Positions 5,827-14,810 are shown, counted from the stretch's first letter. The stretch is 15,548 bases of DNA from Clostridia bacterium (GCA_009776385.1 WRFT01000011.1:1-15548); one strand, 5' to 3'. Program-made: numbers and translations. Notes: generated by a model from the sequence alone, not told the origin.

Positions 5827-6786
5827 ATGGATACGCCAATAAAACGAAATGCTGCGGAAAAATCGCACCGGGGAAGCTTCCGGAGGAAACTTGCCAAGCA
5901 GCGAAGCTTGTGTATCGCCATTCTACCGGCGCTGGTTATTGTTATCATTTTTTCGTATTTCCCTATGTACGGCATTATAGCGGCGTTCCAGAATTTTAAG
6001 ATAACAAAAGGATATGCAGGAAGCGAATGGGTCGGCCTTAAAAATTTTACAGACATTTTCCGGAACAGGGATTTTGTTAGAGTATTTGGCTACACCATGC
6101 AAATATCGGTAACAAGATATATTCTAGGTCTTGCAATACCGGTTGCCTTCGCGCTCATGCTTAACGAGTTAATGAACAAACCTTTTAAACGGATTGTACA
6201 AACTATGTCCTATCTCCCCCACTTTTTTTCGTGGGTTATTGTAGCAGGCTTTGTCTATCGCTTTTTAGATCCGGATGGCGCACTTAATGGGCTACTAAAG
6301 AGTTTATTCAACGTGAAACGGCCTGTTCAATTTTTTGGGAATGCCGGATACTTCTATCCCATACTCATTATTTCAGAAATTTGGAAGAGTACCGGTTTTT
6401 CAGCCATTATCTATCTGGCGGCTCTCTCCGGAATTGACCCGACTCTTTATGAGGCGGCAGGCATTGACGGCGCAAGCAAAATGAGAAAGATAATACATAT
6501 AACCTTGCCCGGTATTATGCCTACGTTTATTACAATTGTCATATTAAACGCGGGCAGCTTAGCTACCGGTGGATTTGACTCGGTTTTCAATCTGCAAAAC
6601 AGGCTTATCCGTTCCGACACGAATGTTTTGGAAACATACATATACCAAATGGGCTTAGCAAACATGAAATACTCCTTCGGTGTCGCCGCAGGGCTGTTCC
6701 AAGGCTTACTCGCGTCTTTCTTCTTGCTTAGTACCAATTTCCTGAGTCAAAGGGTTCTTGGCAAGGGTATCTTCAAATACGATTGA
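5827..6786 (+). CDS. lplB: ABC sugar transporter permease, LplB type
   Basis: A 319-residue integral membrane protein of the binding-protein-dependent permease family. Hydrophobic segments appear at about residues 28-53, 96-115, 128-146, 175-200, 230-250 and 285-305. YEAAGIDGASKMRKI with the glutamate of the EAA loop at residue 209, followed by ITLPGI, is the cytoplasmic contact for the ATPase. The SYFPMYGIIAAFQNF start and end KGIFKYD resemble LplB/polysaccharide permeases, which bring oligosaccharides of plant or bacterial polysaccharides into Firmicutes. ATG 5827 follows GAGG (5814-5817) at nine bases. It is the first gene of the transport operon, 18 bases before the second permease. No ATPase gene is present, so a shared MsmX-like ATPase is expected. 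The exact substrate cannot be read from the permease. Confidence 0.93.
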   Translation: MDTPIKRNAAEKSHRGSFRRKLAKQRSLCIAILPALVIVIIFSYFPMYGIIAAFQNFKITKGYAGSEWVGLKNFTDIFRNRDFVRVFGYTMQISVTRYILGLAIPVAFALMLNELMNKPFKRIVQTMSYLPHFFSWVIVAGFVYRFLDPDGALNGLLKSLFNVKRPVQFFGNAGYFYPILIISEIWKSTGFSAIIYLAALSGIDPTLYEAAGIDGASKMRKIIHITLPGIMPTFITIVILNAGSLATGGFDSVFNLQNRLIRSDTNVLETYIYQMGLANMKYSFGVAAGLFQGLLASFFLLSTNFLSQRVLGKGIFKYD

Positions 6787-6804
6787 ACGGAGTGAGACAA
6801 GTAT

Positions 6805-7710
6805 ATGAAGGTATACAGAAGTAAAACAGAAAAAATAGTATACGTATTTATTATCATATTTATGGTTTTATATGGTATTACCATGGTGTATCCGTTACTG
6901 AACGCCGCCGCTATTTCGTTTAATACCGGCGCTAACACAACCGCGAACCCGGGTATCATTTTCCCAAAAGAGTTTACGCTGGAAAACTATCGGGCGGCAT
7001 TTAAATATCCGGATCTCGTTCCGGCTTTTATGATAAGCGTTTCCAGAACCATACTTGGCACATTATTCAGCATGACCGTCATCACCATGTCGGCTTATGT
7101 CATGACAAAAAAAGAATTCATTTTTAAGAACATAGTGCTTGTTATCTTCATGGTTCCCATGTTTATCAGCGCCGGAATGATTCCGACATACATCAACATG
7201 AAGAATCTTGGCCTTTTAAATAACTACTTGATTTACATCATCCCTGGAGGGTTTTCATTTTACAATTTTTTAATCATGCGTTCTTACATGGTTGGAATAC
7301 CAAGCGAAATCGAGGAATCCGCTCGGATGGACGGCGCCGGATTTTGGCGGGTGCTGATAAGGATTATTGTTCCGATGTCGGTTCCTGTCATTGCTGCCCT
7401 CTCGTTGTTCAGCGCCGTAGGACATTGGAACGACTATTATACCACTTTGATTTATGTCTCAAACCGAAACCTTTATACTTTACAGTTTTTACTGCAAAGA
7501 CTGCTAAGGGAGATTCAACAGGTTACGGATTTACTAAACTCCCAAGTATACCAGCAGCTGGATCAAAGTGTCGTTACCCGACGAACAATAACGCCGACAT
7601 CTGTTCGCATGGCCATACTCATGATAACAACTGTACCTATTTTAATCGTGTATCCCTTCCTTCAAAAGTACTTCGCTGCCGGCGTAACTTTGGGGGCGGT
7701 TAAAGGTTAA
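6805..7710 (+). CDS. ytcP: ABC sugar transporter permease, YtcP/LplC type
   Basis: A 301-residue partner permease. The first membrane segment (about residues 10-32) is followed by PLLNAAAISFN, the usual YtcP-type start, and five more segments follow. The EAA-like loop is IEESARMDGAGFW (169-181), and the protein ends with QKYFAAGVTLGAVKG, a very common ending in this family. ATG 6805 is 18 bases after the LplB stop, with GGAG at 6789-6792. Together with the previous gene it forms the heterodimeric membrane pore. The gene is notably A/T-rich: bases 6841-6900 contain 17 G/C out of 60. A 260-base gap separates it from the binding protein gene, longer than is usual within such operons. Confidence 0.93.
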   Translation: MKVYRSKTEKIVYVFIIIFMVLYGITMVYPLLNAAAISFNTGANTTANPGIIFPKEFTLENYRAAFKYPDLVPAFMISVSRTILGTLFSMTVITMSAYVMTKKEFIFKNIVLVIFMVPMFISAGMIPTYINMKNLGLLNNYLIYIIPGGFSFYNFLIMRSYMVGIPSEIEESARMDGAGFWRVLIRIIVPMSVPVIAALSLFSAVGHWNDYYTTLIYVSNRNLYTLQFLLQRLLREIQQVTDLLNSQVYQQLDQSVVTRRTITPTSVRMAILMITTVPILIVYPFLQKYFAAGVTLGAVKG

Positions 7711-7876
7711 ACATGCAACAAGGTTTTCATTGGCTCGGTACACGAACGGCCCGCTCAATACGAAACGTGCGAAGCAATCGGAATGGAGGGATTACCGCGG
7801 AGATAAAGGGCGATCTCAACCCGGGATAATACATAGAAGGGAGGCTCCACAGGCAAAAGTGTAAGGCAGACGATTT

Positions 7877-7893
7877 TCTGCTCCTAAAGCAGA
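7877..7893 (+). other. small hairpin between permease and binding protein genes
   Basis: TCTGCT (7877-7882) pairs with AGCAGA (7888-7893) around a five-base loop. There is no T-run after it. It lies in the 260-base gap (7711-7970), in which I see no gene and no convincing promoter. It might protect the downstream mRNA end or tune relative expression of the binding protein, but this is speculative. Confidence 0.35.
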
Positions 7894-7970
7894 CATGGTT
7901 ATCCTTACGGAGAAACACACATCAGGATTTACACCGATTTTCTCACAAAAATATTCAGGAGGAAAACGAC

Positions 7971-9854
7971 ATGAAAAGGTATCTGGCTATATTGCTTTCA
8001 CTGGTAATGGTAATGGGTTTGTTAAACGGCTTAGCTCTTGCCGAAGGTAAAGGTATCAAAGAATATTCTATGATGGACTTGATTGGCTGGGGTGGTAACG
8101 CGTTCTTCACAGCCGGAGACATCATTAAGGAAGACATCGTACAGAACGCGATCGCCGAGACGACCGGCGTGAAGTTTACAGAAGTGCTCAACCTTAACGG
8201 CATGACGGTAACGGAACGCCTTAGCATTTTGTTTGCCGGCCAAGAGCTTCCCGATGTCATCGCGTGCTGGTATTCCGATATCACGGATTTCGCGAAAATG
8301 CTTATCGAAGAGGATCTCCTCTGGACATTTACCAATGAAGAACTGGCCGTATTGGCTCCAAACATGTATGGGCTTATGTCCCAGGCATCCTATGGATTCG
8401 TCAAGGATACGTATAAGCTGGATGTGAACGTCGGACTCCTGCATAACGCATGGGCCATGACAGGTGAGATGGCGGCCGCGTATCCTGTGTTTGGCGAGAA
8501 GGCGCTGCGTTACGGCTCAACGGGGGCATTTTACACCTTCCGCGACGACATTTTAAAGGAGCTTTTCCCCGACGCACTGACCTATGATGAACTGCAAGCC
8601 AAGGGCGAAGCGAACGGCAAACTCACAATGGATGATTACAAAGTTGAGGGTCTGGATACTTTCGCCGATTTGAAAGATTACCTTTACACCGTAAAGAAAC
8701 AATATCCGGACGTCACCCCGGCTAATGGCTGGGATGTGGAATCATTCCTCAGGTCATTCTACGGATTTAATATTTTCGCGGAATATGACGCGCTTAACAT
8801 AGAGATTATAACAGGACCGGTCGACAGGAAAGACGAGTTCAGCCAGGCGCTGCAAATACTGAATACGCTTTTTAACGATGATCTGTTCGATCCGAATTAC
8901 GGGATTGAGCAAGCCAGTGACGAATTGTTTTGGGAAAAAGCGTCCAACGGAAAATACGCCGTGGTCGGCGCAAACTCAGATCGTTCGGTTGATGATCTCA
9001 ATGCTCAGCTCGCCCAAACGGGCCAAACTTACAAGTATGTGCCAGTTTTAATCGATTTTGAAGCGGGTATCAATATTTATAACAACTATGCTTCCCTCCA
9101 ATCCGCCAACTGCGGGTGGATATACATGTTTAACAAAATGACGCTCAGCGAGGAAGATGTAGCCTTGTTGATGGCGTACTTTGACTTCTTTGCGACTCCA
9201 GAAGGCGTTGACCTACGACTTTGGGGGCCTGAGGGAACCGGGTTGTGGGAAGAAGCAGACGGTGTAAGGAAATGGGTTGACGCAGATTTCCTGGCTGTTC
9301 TTAATGAGGAAATTCCGGTAGGCGAGGTAAAAGACTTTGCTTATTACGGATTCTTCCTGGGTGAGGGACCGGCCGGTGACTGGAGATATCTAAGGCCTTA
9401 CTTCCCGGCCCTGCTGATGGGCAACACCAGAAGCCTCACGACCGGATTGATGACCATGGAAACAGCAGGTGACGCAATGCCTGTAAAAGTCGGCGGCGAC
9501 TACCTCAACGTTCTAGTTATGAACTCACTCGATGGTTATTACGATAATAACTTCTCTGCGTGGAACGGATCACAGGTAGAAAACAAGTTCTTCTGGGCCG
9601 GCGGCCGCATGGATATCATCAGAGCCGAATGCTCCAAGACAGTTCGCGCAAACCTCTCTGATTTCACGGCAGCGCTTGAAGGCCTGTTTGATTTCCTATA
9701 CACCCCATATGTATATGAGGATGATAATGGTGAGGTCTTTGAGTTTAACATTGAAGATTATGCGGAGGCCATGCGTGGTTACATTGAGTGGCTGAAACCA
9801 ATCAAGGATGGTCAAACCTTCCCTGCCGGCGCAGATTTAAGTAAGTTAGACTAA
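7971..9854 (+). CDS. Extracellular solute-binding protein of the LplB/YtcP importer
   Basis: A 627-residue exported protein, longer than typical sugar-binding proteins (about 450-560). The signal peptide is MKR, a hydrophobic core (4-18) and ALA at 22-24, with cleavage before Glu25. No cysteine is near, so it lacks the lipobox common in Firmicute binding proteins. The mature part has the look of large oligosaccharide-binding proteins of the LplA/LipO type: FAGQELPDVIA (about 85-95), ANGWDV, and a tryptophan-rich C-terminal half with many aromatic residues suited to stacking on sugars. It presumably binds the oligosaccharide outside the cell and passes it to the two permeases encoded upstream. 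ATG 7971 follows AGGAGG with good spacing. The gene is followed by a G/C-rich hairpin at 9876-9902, a likely partial stop for transcription. Confidence 0.9.
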   Translation: MKRYLAILLSLVMVMGLLNGLALAEGKGIKEYSMMDLIGWGGNAFFTAGDIIKEDIVQNAIAETTGVKFTEVLNLNGMTVTERLSILFAGQELPDVIACWYSDITDFAKMLIEEDLLWTFTNEELAVLAPNMYGLMSQASYGFVKDTYKLDVNVGLLHNAWAMTGEMAAAYPVFGEKALRYGSTGAFYTFRDDILKELFPDALTYDELQAKGEANGKLTMDDYKVEGLDTFADLKDYLYTVKKQYPDVTPANGWDVESFLRSFYGFNIFAEYDALNIEIITGPVDRKDEFSQALQILNTLFNDDLFDPNYGIEQASDELFWEKASNGKYAVVGANSDRSVDDLNAQLAQTGQTYKYVPVLIDFEAGINIYNNYASLQSANCGWIYMFNKMTLSEEDVALLMAYFDFFATPEGVDLRLWGPEGTGLWEEADGVRKWVDADFLAVLNEEIPVGEVKDFAYYGFFLGEGPAGDWRYLRPYFPALLMGNTRSLTTGLMTMETAGDAMPVKVGGDYLNVLVMNSLDGYYDNNFSAWNGSQVENKFFWAGGRMDIIRAECSKTVRANLSDFTAALEGLFDFLYTPYVYEDDNGEVFEFNIEDYAEAMRGYIEWLKPIKDGQTFPAGADLSKLD

Positions 9855-9875
9855 CGGTAAAACCATTGTTTTAAT

Positions 9876-9902
9876 AGGGGGTACCCTCCAGGTACTCCCC
9901 CT
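9876..9902 (+). terminator. hairpin after the binding protein gene, possible partial terminator
   Basis: AGGGGG-TACC (9876-9885) and GGTA-CT-CCCCCT (9891-9902) form a ten-pair stem with a two-base bulge and a CTCCA loop. Only TTACTATG follows, with no T-run, so it may stabilise the upstream mRNA or terminate part of the transcripts. It lies 22 bases after the stop codon of the binding protein gene. Confidence 0.5.
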
Positions 9903-10089
9903 TACTATGTATAGCGTTTAATAGGTACTCCATTTAATCCGGGCCGGCAGTGTCACGATTGATTTTACGTTGATGTTCGGCAAGGTTTATCTTAGTGTTG
10001 TCACAGGAGAAGGATTGGGACATCATTTTATGCCGGTTATTGGCTGATGCAACGAAGGGAAAAGGAAGAGAAACGCTGAAAGGAGACGT

Positions 10090-10128
10090 ATGATAGTGCG
10101 TGGCGTACTGCTGATACTATCCTATTAA
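10090..10128 (+). CDS. possible 12-codon leader ORF before the beta-helix gene
   Basis: ATG 10090 follows AAAGGAG (10079-10085) closely and opens the short frame MIVRGVLLILSY, ending TAA at 10126-10128, five bases before the ATG of the next gene. That next ATG has no ribosome binding site of its own. The short ORF may be a leader that couples translation, or the two may have been one reading frame split by an indel, since they lie in different frames. No homology can be claimed for a peptide this short. Confidence 0.35.
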   Translation: MIVRGVLLILSY

Positions 10129-10133
10129 TCATT

Positions 10134-12164
10134 ATGGGGAAAAAACTATTTGTCTCTATTAATCATATAAACGCGACAGATCAAGGCATGGGTACACAAG
10201 ATCAACCCTATAAGTCAATTAACCGCGCGGCGGAATTAGCCGGGCCCGGCGATACGATTATCGTTCATAAAGGTATATACCGCGAAAGAGTTAATCCGGT
10301 TAGAAGCGGCGAAGCAGGTAGCCCGATAACTTACATGGCCGCTCCCGGAGAAAAAGTATACATAAGAGGTTCGGAGGTGTTTACACCGGTATGGGAGCAA
10401 GTTGAAGGGCATCCGGGGGTTTACATGGGCGCGCTTCATTGTGTTCCCTTTGGTAAAGCGGCCTATCATGGCCTGCTGGATGACAGCGTCTACTGCGACA
10501 ATCCGTACCGGCTAGAGTTTGACCGCACCGTCAAAGCCAGGCCTGTCATAACGCCCGACGCGAAACTGCCATTAACCCTCGGGCAGGTTTTCGTTGACGG
10601 GAAGCCGCTTGTTGAGGTCGAAACATATGAACAAGTCAAGGCTGCTCTTTTTACCTGGATTGTGAGCGCGGACGGGGACAGCATTTATATTCATTTACCT
10701 TGTGCGTTACACGAAATTAAAAAGCATTTGATAGAAATTTCTGTGCGCCACGCCGTTTTTTCGCCCCTTAAGCGGCAGCTCATGCATATACATGTCAAAG
10801 GCTTCATTTTCGAACACTGCGCCAACCATTCCCCCGCTTGGGGCAAAGGCAGATGGGCGCAGGCAGGTATGGTAAGCACCCGGAGCGGAAAATACTGGCA
10901 TATTGAAAACAATGAGATACGGTACGCAAAGTGTATCGGGCTTGACTGCGGTAGCGAGGGCGGAGAGGAGCAAATGGAGTTTCCCGGAAACGGAGATGAC
11001 TTGATTGCCGGGCTCATCAAAAACGGCGAGAATGGTGATGACATGTCGGATGATTTTCCGGGTCACCATACGATTACGGATAATCATATTCATAATAACG
11101 GGCACTGCGGTATAGCGGGCATAGGGCACATAGGAACCAAAGTAATCGGTAATATCATTGAAAAGAATAACCGGACGGGGTATACATCGCCATGGTGGGA
11201 GTTTGCGGGAATAAAGTTTCATTTTTTTTATAAAGGACTTATCGAAGGGAACTTAATACGTGATAATGATGCCCATGGCATATGGCTTGATAATAATTGG
11301 AAGCATTCGCGTGTGACCAGAAACATTATCGTAAACAACCTATGGTCCGGTATTAATATAGAACTGGGCAGGGGGCCCTTGCTAATTGATAACAACATCG
11401 TTGCCTATACAAGGCAGGGAAGCGGCGTATACGGTCATGACGCTTCGGATATTACCATCGCGCATAATCTTGTGTACGCCAACTATAATTTCGGCGTTTG
11501 GTTTGCGTATTGTTCCAACCGTGTAAAAAACGAGGACGGCTGTTGGGATATAAAGACATTTAATAATATGATACTGGGCAATAGAGGCGGCGCCATCGCT
11601 TATCCGATGCCTTGGGAATGCGGAGGAAATAATACATCGGATAATAATCTACTTATGGGCTCGGGTGAATACTTGGATGAAGGTTCAGGCCCGTTCCCCC
11701 CGTTGTTTCAATTTACGAACAAGACCCATTGCGGACAATTCAGCGATTGGTGCGGGGCGAAGGTGCCGATGACAAAAGAAGTTACATTGGAATTATTTAA
11801 ACGCTTAGCAAGGGAAGCAAACATGAAAGAAGCCGATTTACCTAACGAAAAATTTTGGCATGAGCATTATTGGGTCACTTTGCAAATATGGCAAGAATTA
11901 CTTGGTAATGATAGAAACAGCCGCGTGACAAGCACCATAAAAGACGGGTTGCAAAGCCGCATCATTTCGGTGAGTATCAAACTGGATGAAACAGTTCATA
12001 CCATTCACTGCAAGGAGATAAATGGAATTTCATTTGATTTTTTCGGAAACGAGATTGTGCCGGGGAACTCAAAACCGGGGCCTTTTCAAAACATATCAGA
12101 AGGAGAAAACCGCGTGATGTTGTGGCCGGTGCGGGGTATCGGATCCAGTTTTATGTTAGAATAG
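10134..12164 (+). CDS. Right-handed beta-helix carbohydrate-active protein (GH141-like)
   Basis: A 676-residue protein with no signal peptide, so presumably cytoplasmic. It begins KKLFVSINHINATDQG and contains PYKSINRAAELAGPGDTII-like and IYRERVNPVRSGEAGSPI segments, the DUF1565-type start of pectate-lyase-fold proteins. Residues about 235-520 carry repeated N-rich turns (for example ITDNHIHNNGHCGI, VIGNIIEKN, VTRNIIVNN), each a coil of the helix, plus GIKFH (359-363) and GIWLDNNW (382-389). The plan fits GH141-like enzymes, some of which are alpha-L-fucosidases or xylanases, but the true substrate is uncertain. A separate domain of about 130 residues follows at the C-terminus. Lying beside GH78 and GH39 genes, it likely cuts the same imported glycan. 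The ATG lacks a ribosome binding site; see the leader ORF entry. A gap of 72 bases separates it from the rhamnosidase gene. Confidence 0.75.
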   Translation: MGKKLFVSINHINATDQGMGTQDQPYKSINRAAELAGPGDTIIVHKGIYRERVNPVRSGEAGSPITYMAAPGEKVYIRGSEVFTPVWEQVEGHPGVYMGALHCVPFGKAAYHGLLDDSVYCDNPYRLEFDRTVKARPVITPDAKLPLTLGQVFVDGKPLVEVETYEQVKAALFTWIVSADGDSIYIHLPCALHEIKKHLIEISVRHAVFSPLKRQLMHIHVKGFIFEHCANHSPAWGKGRWAQAGMVSTRSGKYWHIENNEIRYAKCIGLDCGSEGGEEQMEFPGNGDDLIAGLIKNGENGDDMSDDFPGHHTITDNHIHNNGHCGIAGIGHIGTKVIGNIIEKNNRTGYTSPWWEFAGIKFHFFYKGLIEGNLIRDNDAHGIWLDNNWKHSRVTRNIIVNNLWSGINIELGRGPLLIDNNIVAYTRQGSGVYGHDASDITIAHNLVYANYNFGVWFAYCSNRVKNEDGCWDIKTFNNMILGNRGGAIAYPMPWECGGNNTSDNNLLMGSGEYLDEGSGPFPPLFQFTNKTHCGQFSDWCGAKVPMTKEVTLELFKRLAREANMKEADLPNEKFWHEHYWVTLQIWQELLGNDRNSRVTSTIKDGLQSRIISVSIKLDETVHTIHCKEINGISFDFFGNEIVPGNSKPGPFQNISEGENRVMLWPVRGIGSSFMLE

Positions 12165-12236
12165 CGGAAAGCAGCAAGCCATCTCGTTCATCTGCCCTTG
12201 CCTGCATTCGAAAACGAAACGAAAGGATGTCGCCTC

Positions 12237-14810
12237 ATGAAAATCGTTCAATGTAAAACCAACCATTTAGTCAATCCGCTCGGTTACGCGATGGACAGCT
12301 CCACCTTCAGTTTCCAAGTGGAAGAAGCCGTGGGTAAAATACAGGCGGCGGCGCGTATTCGCGTGTCCGACCAAGCAGATATGTCTGCGTTAATTTGGGA
12401 TTCGGGCTGCTCGCGGAAAATCGACAGCCTGGCATGTGAGGCCAATATTGCCTTGTCACCCCGCACGCGGTATTTTTGGACGGTTACGCTTCAAACAGAC
12501 ACAGGCGAAGAGGCCACGTCCGATGTCAATTGGTTTGAAACCGCTAAGATGCATGAGGCTTGGTGCGCAAAGTGGATCACCTGTGACAGCAGTGAGCCGC
12601 GCCACCCCCTGTTTTTAAAAACATTGCCCGTTGAAAAACAGATTGCTTCCGCGCGCTTGTATATCTGCGGTTTAGGGCTGTATGAGGCATACCTGAACGC
12701 GGAACGCATCGGCGAGGAAATCCTGACGCCTTATTCAAACGATTACACTCAGTGGCTGCAATACCAAACATACGACGTGACCGTGCAGTTGCGAAAGGGC
12801 GGAAAGCTGGCCGTTATGCTGGGCAACGGCTGGTATAAGGGCCGGTTTGGCTTTACCAGCCCCCCGGACGGCGCGGGGTACTACAGCGACAGTTGGAAGC
12901 TGATTGCGGAGGTTCGGGTTGTTTATACAGACGGAAGCGAGGCGGTTTTCGGTACGGATGAAAGCTGGCGGGTCACCCGGTCGGACATCACCTTTTCAAA
13001 CCTGTACGACGGGGAACATGCTGATGCGAACCTTTCGCCCGGCGAGCCCGTGCCCGTAACACTTTGCGCGGCGCCCACCGCGCCCCTGACCGCGCGTTAT
13101 TCCACAGCCGTAACCGTTCATGAGCGAATTAAGCCAGTCGAGATAATTCATACCCCCGCAGGTGAGACGGTGCTGGATATCGGGCAAAACCTTGCCGGTT
13201 CTTTCAGCCTGAAGGTACACCTCCCTCAAGGCAGCCGGGTGCATTTGCAGTTTGGGGAGATCATGCAAAACCACTGCTTCTACCGCGATAACCTGCGCAG
13301 CGCCAAGGCCGAGTTCCTCTGGGTATCTGACGGAAATCCTCATGTTTTGCAACCGCGCTTCACGTTTTATGGTTACCGTTATGTAAAGGTGGAGGGGGTG
13401 CCGAATCTATCTAAAGACGATTTTACCGCGCTCGCGCTGTATTCGGACATCGAGCCTGTCGGGCATATCGAAACAGGGCATGCCTTGGTGAATCAACTGA
13501 TACAAAACACCCAATGGGGGCAAAAGAGCAATTATCTGGATGTGCCCACCGACTGCCCGCAGCGCGACGAGCGCATGGGCTGGACGGGCGACGCCCAAGT
13601 CTTTAGCCCTACCGCCGCGTATTTGACAGATTGCTATGCCTTTATGCGCAAGTATCTGTATGATATGGCGCGTGAGCAGGAAAAGCAAGGCGGCATGGTG
13701 CCGGACGTGGTGCCTTCCGCGGGGCATGGTAACACTGCCTGTGTTTGGGGCGACGCCACCTGTATAATTCCCTGGAATCTCTATGTGTTCTACGGTGATC
13801 CGCAGATTCTGCGCGAGCATTACAACAGCATGAAGGCCTGGGTGGATTACATTGAAAAGCTGGACGGCGACACACATGAATGGGGCAAGCGTTTCCATTA
13901 CGGGGACTGGCTCGCCCTGGACCGCCACACGGTTGTGGCGGATGAAGCGCTCGGAGGCACAGACGAGGGATTTATCGCCAATGTCTATTATCGCCACAGC
14001 GCCATTCTGACCGCCAAGGCCGCCGAGGTGCTGGGTAAAACCAAGGACCGAGAGTATTACATCACACTGGCCGAAAGGCTTTTTCGCTATATTCAAAACG
14101 AGTATTTTTCCGCGACGGGCCGCTGCTGCGTGGACACGCAGACCGCGCACATCATGACGTTGTACTTTAACCTGGCGGAGGATCGGGAACGCGCTAAGGC
14201 GGCGCTCTACCGATTGTTTGAGCGTTCCGGCGGAAAACTGCGCACGGGCTTTGTCGGTACGCCGCTGATGTGCAATGTATTCTCCGATATAGGCGATTCC
14301 GTTATGGCCTACGAATTGCTTTTAAATGAGGCGTATCCCGGGTGGCTGTACGCTGTTAACCTTGGCGCGACCACCATATGGGAACGTTGGAACAGTGTGA
14401 ACGAGGACGGCAGCATATCCTCCACCGGCATGAACAGCTTGAATCACTACGCTTACGGCTCGATTGTGGAATGGATTTTCCGTCACGCGGCGGGTATCAA
14501 TCCGGTTGAAGACGCGCCCGGTTTCCGCAAAGTACGGCTTGTACCCGCTCCCTGCGAAAGTTTGGGGTTCCTTAAGGCTGTATACCGTTCCGCCGCGGGA
14601 ACCTACCGCGTTTCCTGGCAGATGGAGGATACACACCATGTATCGCTGCAAATCACGATTCCGTTTGGCTGTGAGGCCGAGCTGGTGCTGCCCTCCGCTC
14701 CGGACAGCGTGTATACGGACCGCGAGAATCCCCTGTTCGCTGATGTGCGAAACGGCGTTTGCCATCTTTGTGCCGGGGAGTACGCCATCGGCTACGATAC
14801 GGCGGGGTAA
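12237..14810 (+). CDS. Alpha-L-rhamnosidase, glycoside hydrolase family 78
   Basis: An 857-residue inverting hydrolase that removes terminal alpha-L-rhamnose. I start at ATG 12237, which has GAAAGGA (12221-12227) nine bases upstream; a TTG at 12198 would add 13 residues but has no site. Order of domains: an N-terminal Ig-like domain (1-110), a jelly-roll carbohydrate-binding domain (about 125-300, with GNGWYKGRFGF), a second beta domain, the alpha/alpha barrel (about 405-750) and a C-terminal beta domain. DCPQRDERMGWTGDAQ (439-454) holds the probable general acid E445, and TTIWERW (712-718) holds the probable base E716. These are the hallmark motifs of the family. No signal peptide is present, so it acts on imported oligosaccharide. 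G/C content is high (bases 12841-12900 have 40 of 60), unlike the permease genes. The substrate could be pectin rhamnogalacturonan or a plant or bacterial rhamnoside. Confidence 0.95.
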   Translation: MKIVQCKTNHLVNPLGYAMDSSTFSFQVEEAVGKIQAAARIRVSDQADMSALIWDSGCSRKIDSLACEANIALSPRTRYFWTVTLQTDTGEEATSDVNWFETAKMHEAWCAKWITCDSSEPRHPLFLKTLPVEKQIASARLYICGLGLYEAYLNAERIGEEILTPYSNDYTQWLQYQTYDVTVQLRKGGKLAVMLGNGWYKGRFGFTSPPDGAGYYSDSWKLIAEVRVVYTDGSEAVFGTDESWRVTRSDITFSNLYDGEHADANLSPGEPVPVTLCAAPTAPLTARYSTAVTVHERIKPVEIIHTPAGETVLDIGQNLAGSFSLKVHLPQGSRVHLQFGEIMQNHCFYRDNLRSAKAEFLWVSDGNPHVLQPRFTFYGYRYVKVEGVPNLSKDDFTALALYSDIEPVGHIETGHALVNQLIQNTQWGQKSNYLDVPTDCPQRDERMGWTGDAQVFSPTAAYLTDCYAFMRKYLYDMAREQEKQGGMVPDVVPSAGHGNTACVWGDATCIIPWNLYVFYGDPQILREHYNSMKAWVDYIEKLDGDTHEWGKRFHYGDWLALDRHTVVADEALGGTDEGFIANVYYRHSAILTAKAAEVLGKTKDREYYITLAERLFRYIQNEYFSATGRCCVDTQTAHIMTLYFNLAEDRERAKAALYRLFERSGGKLRTGFVGTPLMCNVFSDIGDSVMAYELLLNEAYPGWLYAVNLGATTIWERWNSVNEDGSISSTGMNSLNHYAYGSIVEWIFRHAAGINPVEDAPGFRKVRLVPAPCESLGFLKAVYRSAAGTYRVSWQMEDTHHVSLQITIPFGCEAELVLPSAPDSVYTDRENPLFADVRNGVCHLCAGEYAIGYDTAG

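Noticed and set aside
12198..12236. Upstream TTG start for the rhamnosidase
   Set aside because: The 13 added residues are not family-like and lack a ribosome binding site, while ATG 12237 has one.
13407..14150. Long minus-strand reading frame inside the GH78 gene
   Set aside because: It lies antisense to catalytic-domain codons of a clear GH78 gene and has no recognisable domain; a G/C-rich shadow frame.
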